Shown piece by piece: positions 33,418 to 44,994 of a stretch of 64,000 nt of DNA (positions within the stretch are counted from its first letter, which is position 1; each line of letters begins with the position of its first letter). The notes beneath the pieces were generated by a model. It saw only the letters and a program-made list of their open reading frames with translations, was not told the DNA's origin and did not search any database. Position numbers and translations under genes: made by a program. Source of the stretch: Nocardia cyriacigeorgica (GTDB lineage: Bacteria > Actinomycetota > Actinomycetes > Mycobacteriales > Mycobacteriaceae); NCBI RefSeq assembly GCF_010858045.1, contig NZ_JAAGVC010000001.1:6061-70060 (forward strand). Reading direction: 5' to 3'.

Positions 33418-34550
33418 GCGCTGGGTTGTCGAGTACCGGTCACGCGGCCCGGGTGCGGGTCAGTTCGCTGCTTCCCGATTTCCCGTGGGACACCATCGCG
33501 GGCGCCAAGGCGAAAGCCGCCGCGCATCCGGGTGGGATCGTCGACCTCTCGGTCGGTACGCCGGTCGATCCGGTCGATCCGCTGATCCGCGCGGCGCTGA
33601 ATTCGGTCGCCGAGGTTCCCGGCTATCCGACCACGCACGGCACCCCCGCGCTGCGTGCGGCCGCGGTGGCGGCGTTGCGGCGGCGGTACGGGATCAGCGG
33701 GATCGATCCGGCGGCCGTACTTCCGGTGATCGGCACCAAAGAGCTGATCGCCGGACTGCCGCGGCTGCTCGGCCTCGGCGCCGACGAGCTGGTGGTGATC
33801 CCCGAGGTCGCCTACCCGACCTATGAGGTCGGCGCCCTGCTGGCCGGTACTCGGATCGCCCGCGCGGATGGGCTGACCCAGCTCGGCCCGCAGTCACCCG
33901 CGCTGATCTACCTCAACTCGCCGTCGAACCCGACCGGCAAGGTGCTCGGGGTCGAGCATCTGCGCAAGGTCGTCGCGTTCGCCCGCGAACGCGGGGCCAT
34001 CGTCGCCTCCGACGAGTGCTACCTGGGTTTGAGCTGGGAAGGTCGGGCCGTGTCGGTGCTCGATCCCGAGGTCTGCGACGGCGACCACACCGGTCTGCTC
34101 GCGGTGCACTCGCTGTCGAAGACGTCGAACCTGGCCAGTTACCGTGCGGGTTTCGTGACCGGCGACGCCGCACTCATCGCCGAACTGCTCGAGGTGCGCA
34201 AGCACTCCGGGATGATGGTGCCGTTCCCGATCCAGGCCGCGATGACGGCCGCGCTCGGCGACGACACCCACGAGAACCAGCAGCGTGAGCGGTACCGCGC
34301 CCGCCGCGACACGCTGCGCACCGCACTGCTGGCCGCGGGGTTCCGCATCGACCATTCCGAGGCGGGCCTGTACCTGTGGTCCAGCCGTGACGAACCCTGC
34401 CGCGACACCCTCGACTGGCTGGCCGAACGCGGCATCCTCGCCGCCCCCGGCGATTTCTACGGTCCGGCCGGCGCCGAGCATGTGCGCATCGCGCTGACCG
34501 CCACCGACGAGCGGATCGCCGAAGCGGCCACCCGGCTCGCCGCGGGCTGA
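33414..34550 (+). CDS. dapC: Succinyldiaminopimelate transaminase (class I/II aminotransferase)
   Basis: 378 residues of fold-type I PLP enzymes. Lys236 in SLSKTSNLASYRAGF should bind PLP; YLNSPSNPTGKVLG and SDECYLGL carry the Asn and Asp/Tyr that hold the cofactor. The family is annotated as DapC in actinobacteria: it makes N-succinyl-diaminopimelate from the keto acid, with glutamate as donor, for peptidoglycan and lysine. The neighbour fdxC and the downstream dapD and dapE in this window support the role. M. tuberculosis has a homologue here (Rv1178) besides another enzyme called DapC, so the exact substrate is less sure. Confidence 0.8.
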   Translation: MSAGLSSTGHAARVRVSSLLPDFPWDTIAGAKAKAAAHPGGIVDLSVGTPVDPVDPLIRAALNSVAEVPGYPTTHGTPALRAAAVAALRRRYGISGIDPAAVLPVIGTKELIAGLPRLLGLGADELVVIPEVAYPTYEVGALLAGTRIARADGLTQLGPQSPALIYLNSPSNPTGKVLGVEHLRKVVAFARERGAIVASDECYLGLSWEGRAVSVLDPEVCDGDHTGLLAVHSLSKTSNLASYRAGFVTGDAALIAELLEVRKHSGMMVPFPIQAAMTAALGDDTHENQQRERYRARRDTLRTALLAAGFRIDHSEAGLYLWSSRDEPCRDTLDWLAERGILAAPGDFYGPAGAEHVRIALTATDERIAEAATRLAAG

Positions 34551-34679
34551 GGGCCGGGCCCGGCCGCATCGCCGCGCGCCTGCCGCACCCGTCCCTGCTC
34601 CCTGCACTACCGGCAAACTGCTTCGGTGCAGGTGGGCGTGGTTTCTGCGCCACGCGCCACACCGGAGTTAGCCTGGGTT

Positions 34680-36316
<1,637 letters not shown>

Positions 36317-36320
<4 letters not shown>

Positions 36321-37267
36321 ATCCGCTACGGCCCGCCATCCTCGCCGCTGCCGGGTCGCCGCGGCTGAAACGGCTGGTCACCGGCACGCCGGTGACCGCG
36401 GACATCGTGCGGCGATTCGTGGCGGGGGAGACCAGGGCCGAGCTGATCCCGGTGGCCAGGCAGCTGCTCGCGAGCGGGCGCGCGGTGAGCGTGGACTATC
36501 TCGGCGAGAACACCACCGACCGCGCGCAGGCCGACGCGGCGGTCGCGGAGTATCTGTCGCTGCTCAATGACCTGTCCGCACTGGATGTTTCGCTCGGTCC
36601 CACGGGTGCGGCGCCGCTCGAGGTATCGGTGAAACTGTCGGCGCTGGGGCAGGCGCTGCCCGATGACGGACCCGCCATTGCTACCGAGAACCTGCGGACG
36701 TTGTGCACCAAAGCGGTGCAGTCGGGCATCTGGGTCACCGTCGACGCCGAGGACCACACCACCACCGATGCCACCCTGGCGACCGTGTCCGAACTGCGCG
36801 AGGAGTTCCCGTGGCTCGGCACGGTATTGCAGGCCTATCTGCGCCGCACCGAGGCCGACTGCCGGGATTTCGCCGGCCCCGGTTCGCGGATCCGGTTGTG
36901 CAAGGGTGCCTATCGAGAACCGGAAGAGGTGGCCTATCAGCACCGCGACGAGGTCGACGCCTCCTATCGGCGCTGCCTCGATGTGCTCATGCGCGGCGAG
37001 GGCTATCCGATGGTGGCCTCGCACGATCCGGAGATGATCGCCGCCGCCGACTGGCTGCTGGCCGACACCGGGCGCGGTGCGGGCGATGTCGAATATCAGA
37101 TGCTCTACGGCATCCGCGAGGACGAACAGGCCAGGATCGCCGCCGCCGGGAACACCATGCGGGTGTACGTGCCCTACGGCGACCAGTGGTATGGCTATCT
37201 CATGCGCAGGCTGGCCGAGCGGCCGGCCAACCTCGGCTTCTTCCTGCGTGCCCTGGCCGGACGCTGA
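36317..37267 (+). CDS. Proline dehydrogenase
   Basis: 316 residues, the short monofunctional PRODH of actinobacteria, an FAD TIM barrel. Recognisable stretches are VSVDYLGENTTDRAQAD, VSVKLSALGQALP, WVTVDAEDHTTTDATL, RIRLCKGAYREPEEVAYQ, MVASHDPEMIAAA, EYQMLYGIREDEQ and VYVPYGDQWYGYLMRRLAERPANLGFFLRAL. It oxidises proline to P5C and passes electrons to the membrane. GTG 36317 overlaps the P5C dehydrogenase stop; the two genes form the proline catabolism operon. Confidence 0.95.
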
Positions 37268-37288
37268 CCGGCCGGCGACACGGCCCGC

Positions 37289-38149
37289 TCACACCAGCGG
37301 CAGGCCCTTGCGCATGCGGCGGCGTAGATCCCAGAGATAGAAGTTCAACGGGAACATCCTGGCGGGCTCGGGCAGCCGGGTGACGATCGCGCCGATGAGC
37401 CGCATCAGCCGATCGAAACGCCGCTGGTCCCGCGCCGACCAGCGCATGCCCATCTCCCGGCGCAGATGCCACGGCAGCACACCGGTGACCACGAAACGCT
37501 GGAACCGCGCGAACAGCACCTGCACCACCCGCGGCATCATCTTCAGGTCGATCAGATCGTTGAAATAGTCGCGCACCACCGGGTCGATCGCGGTGGCGGC
37601 CAGGTTGGTCTCCCAGTATTCGGCGAAGGCCGCGCGATCGGCGGGCCACATCTCCGGACGCATCTGGAGGGTGGCGCCCAGGCGCACGCTGTGCTGATAG
37701 AAGGCGTCCGCGGCGTCCTCGTCGATGCCGCCGCGCAGTTTGTCGAGCATGTCGGCGAAGCCCCAGTACAGGCAGGCCGCCACCCACAGTTGCAGGTTCG
37801 GGTCGAAGGCGTTGTACTTCACCGGGCTCGACGGCTTGGAGCGGATGCTGCGGTGCGAGCCGTTGACGGCCTCGCGGTAGGCGGCGCGTTCGGCCTCGCT
37901 GCCCATCATCGCGACCGCGAGGTAGGTGAGCGTGGTGCGCAGCCGCTTGAGCGGATGCACCATCACCTTGCCGCTGTCGACATCGCTTTCCAGCACGCCG
38001 TAGGCGACCGGGCGCAGGCCCAGCTGCATGATGACGTTGGCGGTGCCGCCGAGGAAGGCGGAGACGCCGTCGATGTAGTCCTCGACGACGAAGTCCGCCG
38101 GTGGCGCCGGGACGGGTCCGCCGGTGGTGGCGGGCGCGACAGCGGTCAT
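37289..38149 (-). CDS. MpaB/DUF2236 family oxygenase-like protein, copy 1
   Basis: 286 residues of the mpaB/rubber-oxygenase (DUF2236) family, helical haem-binding proteins. Shared family features: [63 protein letters not shown] and [22 protein letters not shown]. Family members include latex-clearing oxygenase; the substrate here is unknown. ATG 38149 has GAGG eight bases upstream. The promoter region holds a perfect 9-bp inverted repeat (38169-38193) shared with the divergent TetR gene. It is a paralogue of the gene at 38912-39763. Confidence 0.85.
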   Translation of the reverse strand: MTAVAPATTGGPVPAPPADFVVEDYIDGVSAFLGGTANVIMQLGLRPVAYGVLESDVDSGKVMVHPLKRLRTTLTYLAVAMMGSEAERAAYREAVNGSHRSIRSKPSSPVKYNAFDPNLQLWVAACLYWGFADMLDKLRGGIDEDAADAFYQHSVRLGATLQMRPEMWPADRAAFAEYWETNLAATAIDPVVRDYFNDLIDLKMMPRVVQVLFARFQRFVVTGVLPWHLRREMGMRWSARDQRRFDRLMRLIGAIVTRLPEPARMFPLNFYLWDLRRRMRKGLPLV

Positions 38150-38168
38150 CGTTGACCTCACTTCCGAT

Positions 38169-38193
38169 GAGAAGGTTACGCGGAAACCTTCTC
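38169..38193. promoter_or_regulatory. TetR operator between MpaB copy 1 and tetR
   Basis: GAGAAGGTT (38169-38177) and AACCTTCTC (38185-38193) form a perfect palindrome with a 7-base spacer, 20 bases upstream of the MpaB start at 38149 and about 90 bases before the TetR start at 38281. A very similar 25-base site lies before MpaB copy 2. Confidence 0.85.
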
Positions 38194-38280
38194 ACTCGCT
38201 CACCTTATGTGTCAATCGACGATGAAACTGTGCAATGCTTGGTCAGTCATTGTTTCGCCGACTCTCGCGGAGGTGCCGAT

Positions 38281-38907
38281 ATGGCGGCGCTGGCCGATCT
38301 GCTGCCGCTGGTGCGTACCCAGCGCAAGGATCAGGATCAAACCGTGCTGTCCGCGGCCCTGCTCGCGTTCCTGGACTTCGGCATCAAACGCACCAGCATG
38401 GGTGAGGTGGCGCGGCGCGGCGGACTGTCGCTGGCGACGCTGTACCGGCGGTTCGCGGGCAAAACCGACCTCATCCAGGCCGTCGGGTTACAGCAGACGC
38501 GCGAATTCATCGACGGCGTCGACGCCGCGGTGCAGCGCCAGATCGAGCGCGACGCCGGCGCCGAGGATCAGATCGTCGAGCTGTTCGTGGCCTTCCTCGC
38601 CGGCCTGCGCAGCAACAAGCTGCTGGATCGGCTGTTGCAGACCGAACCCGAGATCGTGTTGCCGTACCTGACGGTGAAGGGTGCGCCGGTGATCGAACTC
38701 GGCCGCGATTACGTCGCGGAGTTCATCACCCGATTGCAGCGTGAGGGCAAACTGCCCGACTACGACCCGCTGCCGCTGGCGGAGATGATCGCCAGAACCG
38801 CGCTGTCGCTGGCGCTCACTCCGCAGACGGTGATCCCGCTCGATGACGACGCGGCGGCGCGGGAATTCGCCCGCGACCACGTGGTGGTGTCGTTCCGAAT
38901 TCCCTGA
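38281..38907 (+). CDS. TetR-family regulator of the MpaB pair
   Basis: 208 residues. The N-terminal HTH is TVLSAALLAFLDFGIKRTSMGEVARRGGLSLATLYRRFAGKTDLIQAV (about 22-68), followed by a helical ligand domain. ATG 38281 has GGAGGT six bases upstream. It lies between two MpaB-family genes, divergent from the first and convergent with the second (5 bases apart). A palindrome with GAGAArGTw arms stands before both MpaB genes, so this TetR is very likely the common repressor and also controls itself. Confidence 0.88.
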   Translation: MAALADLLPLVRTQRKDQDQTVLSAALLAFLDFGIKRTSMGEVARRGGLSLATLYRRFAGKTDLIQAVGLQQTREFIDGVDAAVQRQIERDAGAEDQIVELFVAFLAGLRSNKLLDRLLQTEPEIVLPYLTVKGAPVIELGRDYVAEFITRLQREGKLPDYDPLPLAEMIARTALSLALTPQTVIPLDDDAAAREFARDHVVVSFRIP

Positions 38908-38911
38908 ACGC

Positions 38912-39763
38912 TCAGACCAGCGGCCTCCCCAGGCGGCGGCGCAGCCGCATATCGGCCAGAAAAGCGTTGACCGGGAAGGTCTTCACCGCCACCGGAAGCC
39001 TGGCTTCGATCGCGCCGACCCCGCGCAGGAAACGGCCGAGCCTGCGCTCATCCTGCTCGCTCCAGCACATGCCCATCTGTTCGCGCAGATGCGGCGGCAG
39101 CAGCCCGGCGGTGACGAAGCGGTGGAAGCGCAGCACCGCGGGCAACCGCATCGGCCGCGGGAACATCTTCAGGTCGACGATGGCGTTCAACATCGCACGC
39201 ACCGGCGGATCGATGGAGGTGGCGGCCAGGTTCTCGGTCCAGTACCGCTCGAAGGCGGCGCGATCGGGCGGCCACAGGTGTTCCGGCATCTGGAGGGTGG
39301 TGCCGAACCGGGCGGCGTGGCGGTAGAAGGCGTCGGCGGCGGCGTCGTCCATCGGGCCGTGCAGACGGTCGTGCAGATCGCGCCCGCCCCAGTACAGGCA
39401 GGCTGCCACCCACAGTTGCAGGCGCGGATCGAAGGCGTTGTACTGCACGGGACTGGACTTGGTCGAGCGCACCGGGCGATGTGAGCCGTTGACGGCCGCG
39501 CGGTAGGCGGCGCGTTCGTCCTCGCTACCCAGCATCGCCACGGCCAGATAGGTGAGCGTGGTGCGCGTTCGCTTGACCGGATGAAGCAGGATCTTGCCGC
39601 TGTCCACCGGGCTCTCCAGCACGCCGTAGCCGACGCTCGGGTGGCTCAGCTGCATGATGACGTTGGCGGCGGCGCCGAAGAGCGCGGCGGAACCGTCGAT
39701 ATGGCGGCGGATATCGAATTCGCCGGTGCGCGAGTCGATGCTCGCGCGTGCAGTGCTGGTCAT
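38912..39763 (-). CDS. MpaB/DUF2236 family oxygenase-like protein, copy 2
   Basis: 283 residues, paralogue of the gene at 37289-38149 with the same blocks: [63 protein letters not shown] and [23 protein letters not shown]. Both proteins end alike (RRRMRKGLPLV and RRRLGRPLV). ATG 39763 is preferred; TTG 39799 would extend into the operator. It ends five bases from the TetR stop. The pair probably arose by local duplication around the regulator; the substrate is unknown. Confidence 0.85.
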   Translation of the reverse strand: MTSTARASIDSRTGEFDIRRHIDGSAALFGAAANVIMQLSHPSVGYGVLESPVDSGKILLHPVKRTRTTLTYLAVAMLGSEDERAAYRAAVNGSHRPVRSTKSSPVQYNAFDPRLQLWVAACLYWGGRDLHDRLHGPMDDAAADAFYRHAARFGTTLQMPEHLWPPDRAAFERYWTENLAATSIDPPVRAMLNAIVDLKMFPRPMRLPAVLRFHRFVTAGLLPPHLREQMGMCWSEQDERRLGRFLRGVGAIEARLPVAVKTFPVNAFLADMRLRRRLGRPLV

Positions 39764-39784
39764 CGTGGACCCCGTCTCGCCGTT

Positions 39785-39809
39785 GAGAAGGTTGTACAAC
39801 TACTTTCTC
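39785..39809. promoter_or_regulatory. Second TetR operator, before MpaB copy 2
   Basis: A 25-base site with outer arms GAGAAGGTTG (39785-39794) and CTACTTTCTC (39800-39809): same length and same GAGAArGTw half-sites as the operator at 38169-38193, though less symmetric. It lies 21 bases upstream of the MpaB copy 2 start. The remaining 254 bases to fadD36 (39810-40063) show no gene that I can support. Confidence 0.75.
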
Positions 39810-40063
39810 ACCGCGTCATCGGGGGTGTCAACGGTGCCCGGCCCATCGCGGGATCGGGTTGGCAACGCTTCGCCGCCCGCTGTGGTGACGCTACGCCGGC
39901 TTCTGCCGCCCGCCCCGCACGCGGGCGTCGCTCCCGATGCCTTGCTGGGCGAGCTGCCTGCTCCGGACCCGTGGGTTCGGGCGGCCCTCCCGGTGCATCG
40001 GCGGTGACGCCGAGGTGCCTCCTCCGGACGCGTCGCTCGGACCGGGCGCGGTAGCGTGAGCGG

Positions 40064-41491
40064 ATGCCCTACGGTCCGCCGCTGCTGCTCCGCTCCCTGG
40101 ACCCGCTCGCCGTCGCCGCGGGCGCGGATATCCCGGACGCCGTCACCATCGACGGCGTCACCCTCTCGCGCAGCGATCTGCTCGGCGCCGCGACGTCGGT
40201 GGCCGAGCGCATCGCCCGCGCCGACCGGGTGGCGGTGCTGGCCCGGCCCACCGCGACCACCGTGCTGGCCGTGGTCGGCTGCCTGATCGCAGGCGTGACG
40301 GTCGTGCCGGTGCCACCGGATGCCGGCGCCGCCGAATCCGCCCATATCCTAGCCGATTCCGGTGCGCAGGCCTGGCTCGGCGAAGCGCCGGAGGGTACCG
40401 ACCTTCCGGTGGTCCCGGTCCGGTTGCATGCCAGGTCGTGGCACACCTATCCCGAACCCGACCCGGCGGCAACGGCTTTCGTGCTCTACACCTCCGGCAC
40501 CACCGGCCTGCCCAAGGGCGTGATGCTCAGTCGCGGCGCCATCGCCGCGGGTCTGGACGCCCTCGCCGAAGCCTGGTCGTGGACCGCCGACGACGTTCTG
40601 GTGCACGGACTTCCGCTGTTCCACGTGCACGGGCTCATCCTCGGTGTGCTCGGCGCGCTCCGGGTCGGCAGCCCGCTCGTCCACACCGGCAAGCCGACGC
40701 CGGAGGCCTACGCCGCCGCTCGCGGCACCCTGTACTTCGGGGTGCCGACGGTGTGGTCACGCATCGCGGAAAACCCGGACGCGGCGAAGCAATTGGCCGA
40801 CGCGCGGCTGCTGGTCTCCGGCAGCGCACCGCTGCCCGTGCCGGTCTTCGAACGCGTCGCCGAACTCACCGGCCACGCGCCCGTCGAGCGCTACGGCATG
40901 AGCGAAACCATGATCACCCTGTCCACCCGCGCCGACGGCGAACGCCGCCCCGGCTGGGTCGGCCTGCCCGTGCGCGGTGTGGAAACCCGGCTGCGCGACG
41001 AATCCGGCGCCCCCGTCCCACACGACGGTGAAAGCATCGGCGGACTCCAGGTCCGCGGGCCGATGCTGTTCGACGGTTACCTCAACCGGCCGGACGCGAC
41101 GTCCGGCTGTTGGACAGAAGACGGCTGGTTCCGCACGGGCGACGTCGCCGTCATCGACCCGGACGGCTTCCACCGCATCGTCGGCCGCGAATCGGTCGAC
41201 CTCATCAAATCCGGCGGCTTCCGCATCGGCGCCGGCGAAGTCGAGACCACCCTCCTCGGCCACCCCGCCGTCGCCGAAGCCGCCGTCGTCGGCCTCCCCG
41301 ACCCCGACCTCGGCCAACGCATCGTCGCCTTCGTCGTGCCTCGCGCCGGTATGGAAGCACCGGCCGAACCCGACCTCATCGACCACGTCGCCCAGCAACT
41401 CTCCATCCACAAACGCCCCCGCGAAATCCGCATCGTGGACACGTTGCCGCGGAACGCGATGGGCAAGGTGCAGAAGAAGCTGCTCGGCTGA
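40064..41491 (+). CDS. fadD36: Acyl-CoA synthetase FadD36-like (AMP-forming)
   Basis: 475 residues of the adenylate-forming superfamily, shorter than most FadDs. The P-loop-like motif is FVLYTSGTTGLPKGVML; others are VERYGMSETMITLSTRADGERRPGWVGLPV, GCWTEDGWFRTGDVAVIDPDGF and IVGRESVDLIKSGGFRIGAGEVE, and the C-terminal Lys lies in LPRNAMGKVQKKLL. It activates an acid as acyl-AMP and then acyl-CoA; the compact form resembles malonyl/short-chain CoA synthetases. Rv1193 (fadD36) lies at the same place in M. tuberculosis, upstream of dapD and dapE. Confidence 0.85.
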   Translation: MPYGPPLLLRSLDPLAVAAGADIPDAVTIDGVTLSRSDLLGAATSVAERIARADRVAVLARPTATTVLAVVGCLIAGVTVVPVPPDAGAAESAHILADSGAQAWLGEAPEGTDLPVVPVRLHARSWHTYPEPDPAATAFVLYTSGTTGLPKGVMLSRGAIAAGLDALAEAWSWTADDVLVHGLPLFHVHGLILGVLGALRVGSPLVHTGKPTPEAYAAARGTLYFGVPTVWSRIAENPDAAKQLADARLLVSGSAPLPVPVFERVAELTGHAPVERYGMSETMITLSTRADGERRPGWVGLPVRGVETRLRDESGAPVPHDGESIGGLQVRGPMLFDGYLNRPDATSGCWTEDGWFRTGDVAVIDPDGFHRIVGRESVDLIKSGGFRIGAGEVETTLLGHPAVAEAAVVGLPDPDLGQRIVAFVVPRAGMEAPAEPDLIDHVAQQLSIHKRPREIRIVDTLPRNAMGKVQKKLLG

Positions 41492-41640
41492 TGCGGCGCC
41501 GCGCCGAACGAGCGCGGTTACCGACTTGGCCAGCAGCGCGTTGTCGGCCGCCTGGTGGCGCACATCGATGGTGTCGCCCCAGGGACTCACGGCCGACAGG
41601 ACCTGCCGCGAGTGCCCGGGCGGCTACCGCGCGACCGCGG

Positions 41641-42588
41641 TCAGTCGTTGGCGTGCAGGTCCGCGTTGAGTTCGATGCCGGTGCCCTTGCGGTGCACGAC
41701 CTCGACGGCGCCGGTGACGGAGTTGCGGCGGAACAGTAGGTTGTTCTGGCCGCTGAGCTGGGCGGCTTTGACGGTGGTCCCGTCGGGGGTGGTGACCTTG
41801 GTGCCCGCGGTGAGGTAGAGGCCGGCTTCGAGGACGCAATCGTCGCCGAGCGGGATGCCGAGGCCGGAGTTGGCGCCGAGCAGGGAGCGTTCGCCGATGG
41901 AGATGACGGTGGTGCCGCCGCCGGAGAGGGTGCCCATGGTGGAGGCGCCGCCGCCGATGTCGGAGCCGTCGCCCACCACGACGCCCGCGGAGATGCGGCC
42001 TTCGACCATGGAGGCGCCGAGGGTGCCTGCGTTGAAGTTGACGAAGCCTTCGTGCATGACGGTGGTGCCCGAGGCCAGATGCGCACCGAGGCGCACGCGG
42101 TCGGCGTCACCGATGCGCACGCCGGAGGGCACCACATAGTCGACCATGCGCGGGAACTTGTCGACGCTGTAGACGGTCACCGGGCCGCGGGCACGCAGCT
42201 TGGCGCGGGTGGTCTCGAAACCCTCAACCGCCGCGGGGCCGTGGTTGGTCCATACCACATTGCTGAGCAGGCCGAACTGGCCTTCCAGGCTCACCTCGTG
42301 CGGACGAACCAGCCGGTGCGAGAGCAGATGCAGCCGCAGGTAGACGTCGTGCGCGTCGACGGGCGCGGCGGACAGGTCGGCGATGGTGGTCTGCACCGCG
42401 ATCACCTCGACGCCGCGGGCCTCGTCGGGACCGACCAGCGCGGCGAATTCCGCGGGCACCTCGTCGAGCCGCTTGGTCGCGGTCTCGGCGAATTCACCCA
42501 GCTGGGGATTCGGGAACCAGGTGTCGAGGACGGTGCCGTCCGCGGTCACATTGGCGATACCGACTGCAGTTGCTCCCTGAATGCTCAC
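41641..42588 (-). CDS. dapD: Tetrahydrodipicolinate N-succinyltransferase DapD
   Basis: 315 residues of the actinobacterial DapD type. The C-terminal half is a left-handed beta-helix built of hexapeptide repeats ([84 protein letters not shown]). It transfers succinate from succinyl-CoA to tetrahydrodipicolinate, the committed step before DapC and DapE. GTG 42588 starts it. It is divergent from dapE, as Rv1201c and Rv1202. The 149 bases between its stop and fadD36 hold an open minus frame without support. Confidence 0.93.
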   Translation of the reverse strand: MSIQGATAVGIANVTADGTVLDTWFPNPQLGEFAETATKRLDEVPAEFAALVGPDEARGVEVIAVQTTIADLSAAPVDAHDVYLRLHLLSHRLVRPHEVSLEGQFGLLSNVVWTNHGPAAVEGFETTRAKLRARGPVTVYSVDKFPRMVDYVVPSGVRIGDADRVRLGAHLASGTTVMHEGFVNFNAGTLGASMVEGRISAGVVVGDGSDIGGGASTMGTLSGGGTTVISIGERSLLGANSGLGIPLGDDCVLEAGLYLTAGTKVTTPDGTTVKAAQLSGQNNLLFRRNSVTGAVEVVHRKGTGIELNADLHAND

Positions 42589-42787
42589 GTCAGCAGAGCC
42601 TACCGACCGTCCGGCTCCCGTGGTGCAGCCACGTCACCGGCTGCCGCGCAGATCACGGCATCGCCGGCGGGTGATTCGGTGCGTGGCCGTCGCCGGTTCC
42701 CGTGGTAGCTGCCCGCCGTCCTGTCGCCGTCGCACCGACTTGCCCCGGCGTCGGCGTCCAGTCACCCTGGGCCGGCACTGTCTCGCC

Positions 42788-42913
42788 AACGTCTTCGCGT
42801 CGACCCCACGGGGCCTTCGCGTCGGTCGACGGGGCCTTCGCGTCGGTCGACGGGGCCTTCGCGTCGATCCACGGCGCCTTCGCCTCGATCCACGGGCCCT
42901 TCGCCTCGTCCCA
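42788..42913 (+). repeat. 21-bp tandem repeat in the dapD-dapE gap
   Basis: The 384-base gap between divergent dapD and dapE (42589-42972) contains about six copies of a 21-base unit. Copies start at 42788 (degenerate), 42809, 42830, 42851, 42872 and 42893; copies at 42809 and 42830 are identical and later ones drift. The unit has a core GGCCTTCGCGTCG. In the plus frame it would read as a 7-residue GAFAS(V/I)(D/H) repeat, but no convincing gene surrounds it. Nothing else was recognised in the gap. Confidence 0.85.
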
Positions 42914-42972
42914 CGGCGCCGCCTGCGCCTCGTCGCTGCTGCCGCCGGAGACCCGCTGACTACCCTGAACCG

Positions 42973-44070
42973 GTGACCCTCGATCTGCGCGCCGACCCGA
43001 TTGCCCTCACCGCCGCCCTCGTCGACATCCCGAGTGTGTCCAGGGACGAGCTGGCCGTCACCGACGCGGTGGAGGCCGCGCTGCGGACCCAGACCAGCGG
43101 CTTCGAGATCGTGCGCGACGGCAATGTGGTGCTCGCGCGCACCGATCGCGGCCTGCCGACCCGCGTGGTGCTGGCCGGGCATCTGGATACCGTGCCGATC
43201 GCCGACAATGTGCCGAGCCGGATGGACACCGAGGACGGCGAGCCGGTGATGTACGGCTGCGGCACCGTGGACATGAAATCCGGTGACGCGGTGTTCCTGC
43301 ATCTGGCCGCGACCGTCGCCGAACCCGCGCACGACCTGACGTTGATCTTCTACGACTGCGAGGAGATCGCCGCCGAGTTCAACGGCCTGGCCCGGATCGA
43401 GCGGGAACGCCCCGAATGGCTCGACGGCGACTTGGCGATCCTCGGTGAGCCGTCCGGCGGCTGGATCGAGGCCGGCTGCCAGGGCACCTTGCGCGTCCGG
43501 CTCGCCACCGCGGGCACCAGGGCGCATTCGGCGCGGGCCTGGCTGGGCGACAACGCCATCCACCGGTTGGCGCCGGTATTGCAGCGGCTGTCCGACTACC
43601 GGGCGCGCCAGGTCGATATCGACGGCTGTGTGTACCGCGAGGGTCTGTCTGCGGTGCGGGTCGCCGGTGGGGTGGCGGGCAATGTGGTACCCGACGCCGC
43701 CGAGGTCGACGTGAACTTCCGGTTCGCGCCCGACCGCAGCGCCGCCGACGCCACCGAGCACGTCCGCGAGGTGTTCGCCGGTCTCGAGCTCGATTTCCAG
43801 GTCACCGACGCGGCGCCCGGCGCGCTGCCCGGCCTCACCGCCCCCGCGGCCAAGGACTTGATCACCACCGTGCACGCGCACGGTGCCGCCGGTGTGCGCG
43901 CCAAGTACGGCTGGACCGACGTCTCCCGGTTCGCCGCCCGTGGCGTACCCGCGGTGAACTTCGGCCCCGGCGATCCGAACCTGGCGCACAAACGTGACGA
44001 GCGGGTCCCGCTGGCCCAGATCACCCAGGTCACGGCGATGCTGCGGAGCTATCTCACCGGCGCTGCGTGA
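42973..44070 (+). CDS. dapE: Succinyl-diaminopimelate desuccinylase DapE
   Basis: 365 residues of the M20 metallopeptidase family. Zinc ligands and catalytic residues are visible in [11 protein letters not shown] (His and Asp), [18 protein letters not shown] (bridging Asp), [14 protein letters not shown] (Glu-Glu pair), [10 protein letters not shown] and, near the end, [15 protein letters not shown] (His). It frees LL-diaminopimelate and succinate for cell wall and lysine synthesis. GTG 42973 fits the family N-terminus. It completes the dapC-dapD-dapE set in this window and matches Rv1202. Confidence 0.93.
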   Translation: MTLDLRADPIALTAALVDIPSVSRDELAVTDAVEAALRTQTSGFEIVRDGNVVLARTDRGLPTRVVLAGHLDTVPIADNVPSRMDTEDGEPVMYGCGTVDMKSGDAVFLHLAATVAEPAHDLTLIFYDCEEIAAEFNGLARIERERPEWLDGDLAILGEPSGGWIEAGCQGTLRVRLATAGTRAHSARAWLGDNAIHRLAPVLQRLSDYRARQVDIDGCVYREGLSAVRVAGGVAGNVVPDAAEVDVNFRFAPDRSAADATEHVREVFAGLELDFQVTDAAPGALPGLTAPAAKDLITTVHAHGAAGVRAKYGWTDVSRFAARGVPAVNFGPGDPNLAHKRDERVPLAQITQVTAMLRSYLTGAA

Positions 44071-44187
44071 CGCCGCCGGACCACCACTGATGGCCGACGG
44101 AACCGAGGCAAAGGCTGGTCAGCATCGTTTTCGAGGGAAGCGAGACCGAACCGCGACGCCGCAGGCGGCGCCAATAGACTCAGCCCC

Positions 44188-44994
44188 ATGTCCACCGACG
44201 CCGCCGAGCCACTCAACAGCAAGCCGAAGTCGACAGCCAGATTCCGCGGGCCGATCATGTTCCGCCGGGATCGCAAGCCCGGCGTCGGCACCGCCGACCG
44301 GAATCTGCTGGATCGGCGTGGCGACAGCGATTGGGTGCATACCGACCCGTGGCGGGTGCTGCGCATCCAGGCCGAGTTCGTGGAGGGTTTCGGGGCGCTG
44401 GCCGAGGTGCCGCGCGCGGTGTCGGTGTTCGGTTCGGCGCGTACGCCGGTCGATCATCCCGAATACGAGGCCGCCCGCGCCATCGGTTCCGCGCTGGCGC
44501 ACGCCGGGTTCGCGGTGATCACCGGCGGCGGGCCCGGCGCGATGGAGGCCGCCAACCGGGGCGCGTGTGAGGCGGGCGGCTATTCGATCGGGCTCGGTAT
44601 CGAATTGCCGTTCGAGCAGGGGCTCAACGAATGGGTCGATCTCGGCATCAATTTCCGCTACTTCTTCGTCCGCAAGACCATGTTCGTCAAGTACTCGCAG
44701 GCATTCGTCTGCCTGCCGGGCGGTTTCGGCACCATGGACGAGTTGTTCGAGGCCCTGACGCTGGTGCAGACCCGCAAGATCACCCGGTTCCCGATCATCC
44801 TGTTCGGCACCAGGTTCTGGGGCGGGCTGGTGGACTGGATCCGCGATTCGCTGCTGGGGGCGGGCAAGATCTCGCCGGGCGATGTGGATCTGCTCTACGT
44901 CACCGACAGCGTCGAGGACGTGGTGCGCATTCTGGAGCAGGCCACCGCCGAACGTGAGAATCTGGAAACGATGGGCACGGAGGACAAGTGGTGA
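44188..44994 (+). CDS. LOG-family (TIGR00730) Rossmann protein, copy 1
   Basis: 268 residues. After a basic 50-residue extension comes the LOG (lysine decarboxylase-like) Rossmann domain: VSVFGSARTPVDHPEYEAARAIGSALAHAGFAVITGGGPGAMEAANRGA and the nucleotide motif FVCLPGGFGTMDELFEALTLVQTRKI. The family includes phosphoribohydrolases that release cytokinin-type bases from nucleotide monophosphates; the true substrate here may be AMP or another nucleotide. The stop overlaps the next LOG gene (GTGA), an unusual tandem pair. Confidence 0.83.
   Translation: MSTDAAEPLNSKPKSTARFRGPIMFRRDRKPGVGTADRNLLDRRGDSDWVHTDPWRVLRIQAEFVEGFGALAEVPRAVSVFGSARTPVDHPEYEAARAIGSALAHAGFAVITGGGPGAMEAANRGACEAGGYSIGLGIELPFEQGLNEWVDLGINFRYFFVRKTMFVKYSQAFVCLPGGFGTMDELFEALTLVQTRKITRFPIILFGTRFWGGLVDWIRDSLLGAGKISPGDVDLLYVTDSVEDVVRILEQATAERENLETMGTEDKW

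Noticed and set aside
41501..41590. Minus-strand stretch after dapD (starting VSPWGDTIDVRHQ) that looks partly coding
   Set aside because: The frame runs on into the antisense of fadD36 with no stop or domain. It may be a relic but cannot be supported as a gene.
42702..42959. Plus-strand ORF with a GAFASVD repeat between dapD and dapE
   Set aside because: The frame follows from the 21-bp tandem repeat. The ends have no ribosome site or recognisable protein character; recorded as DNA repeat instead.
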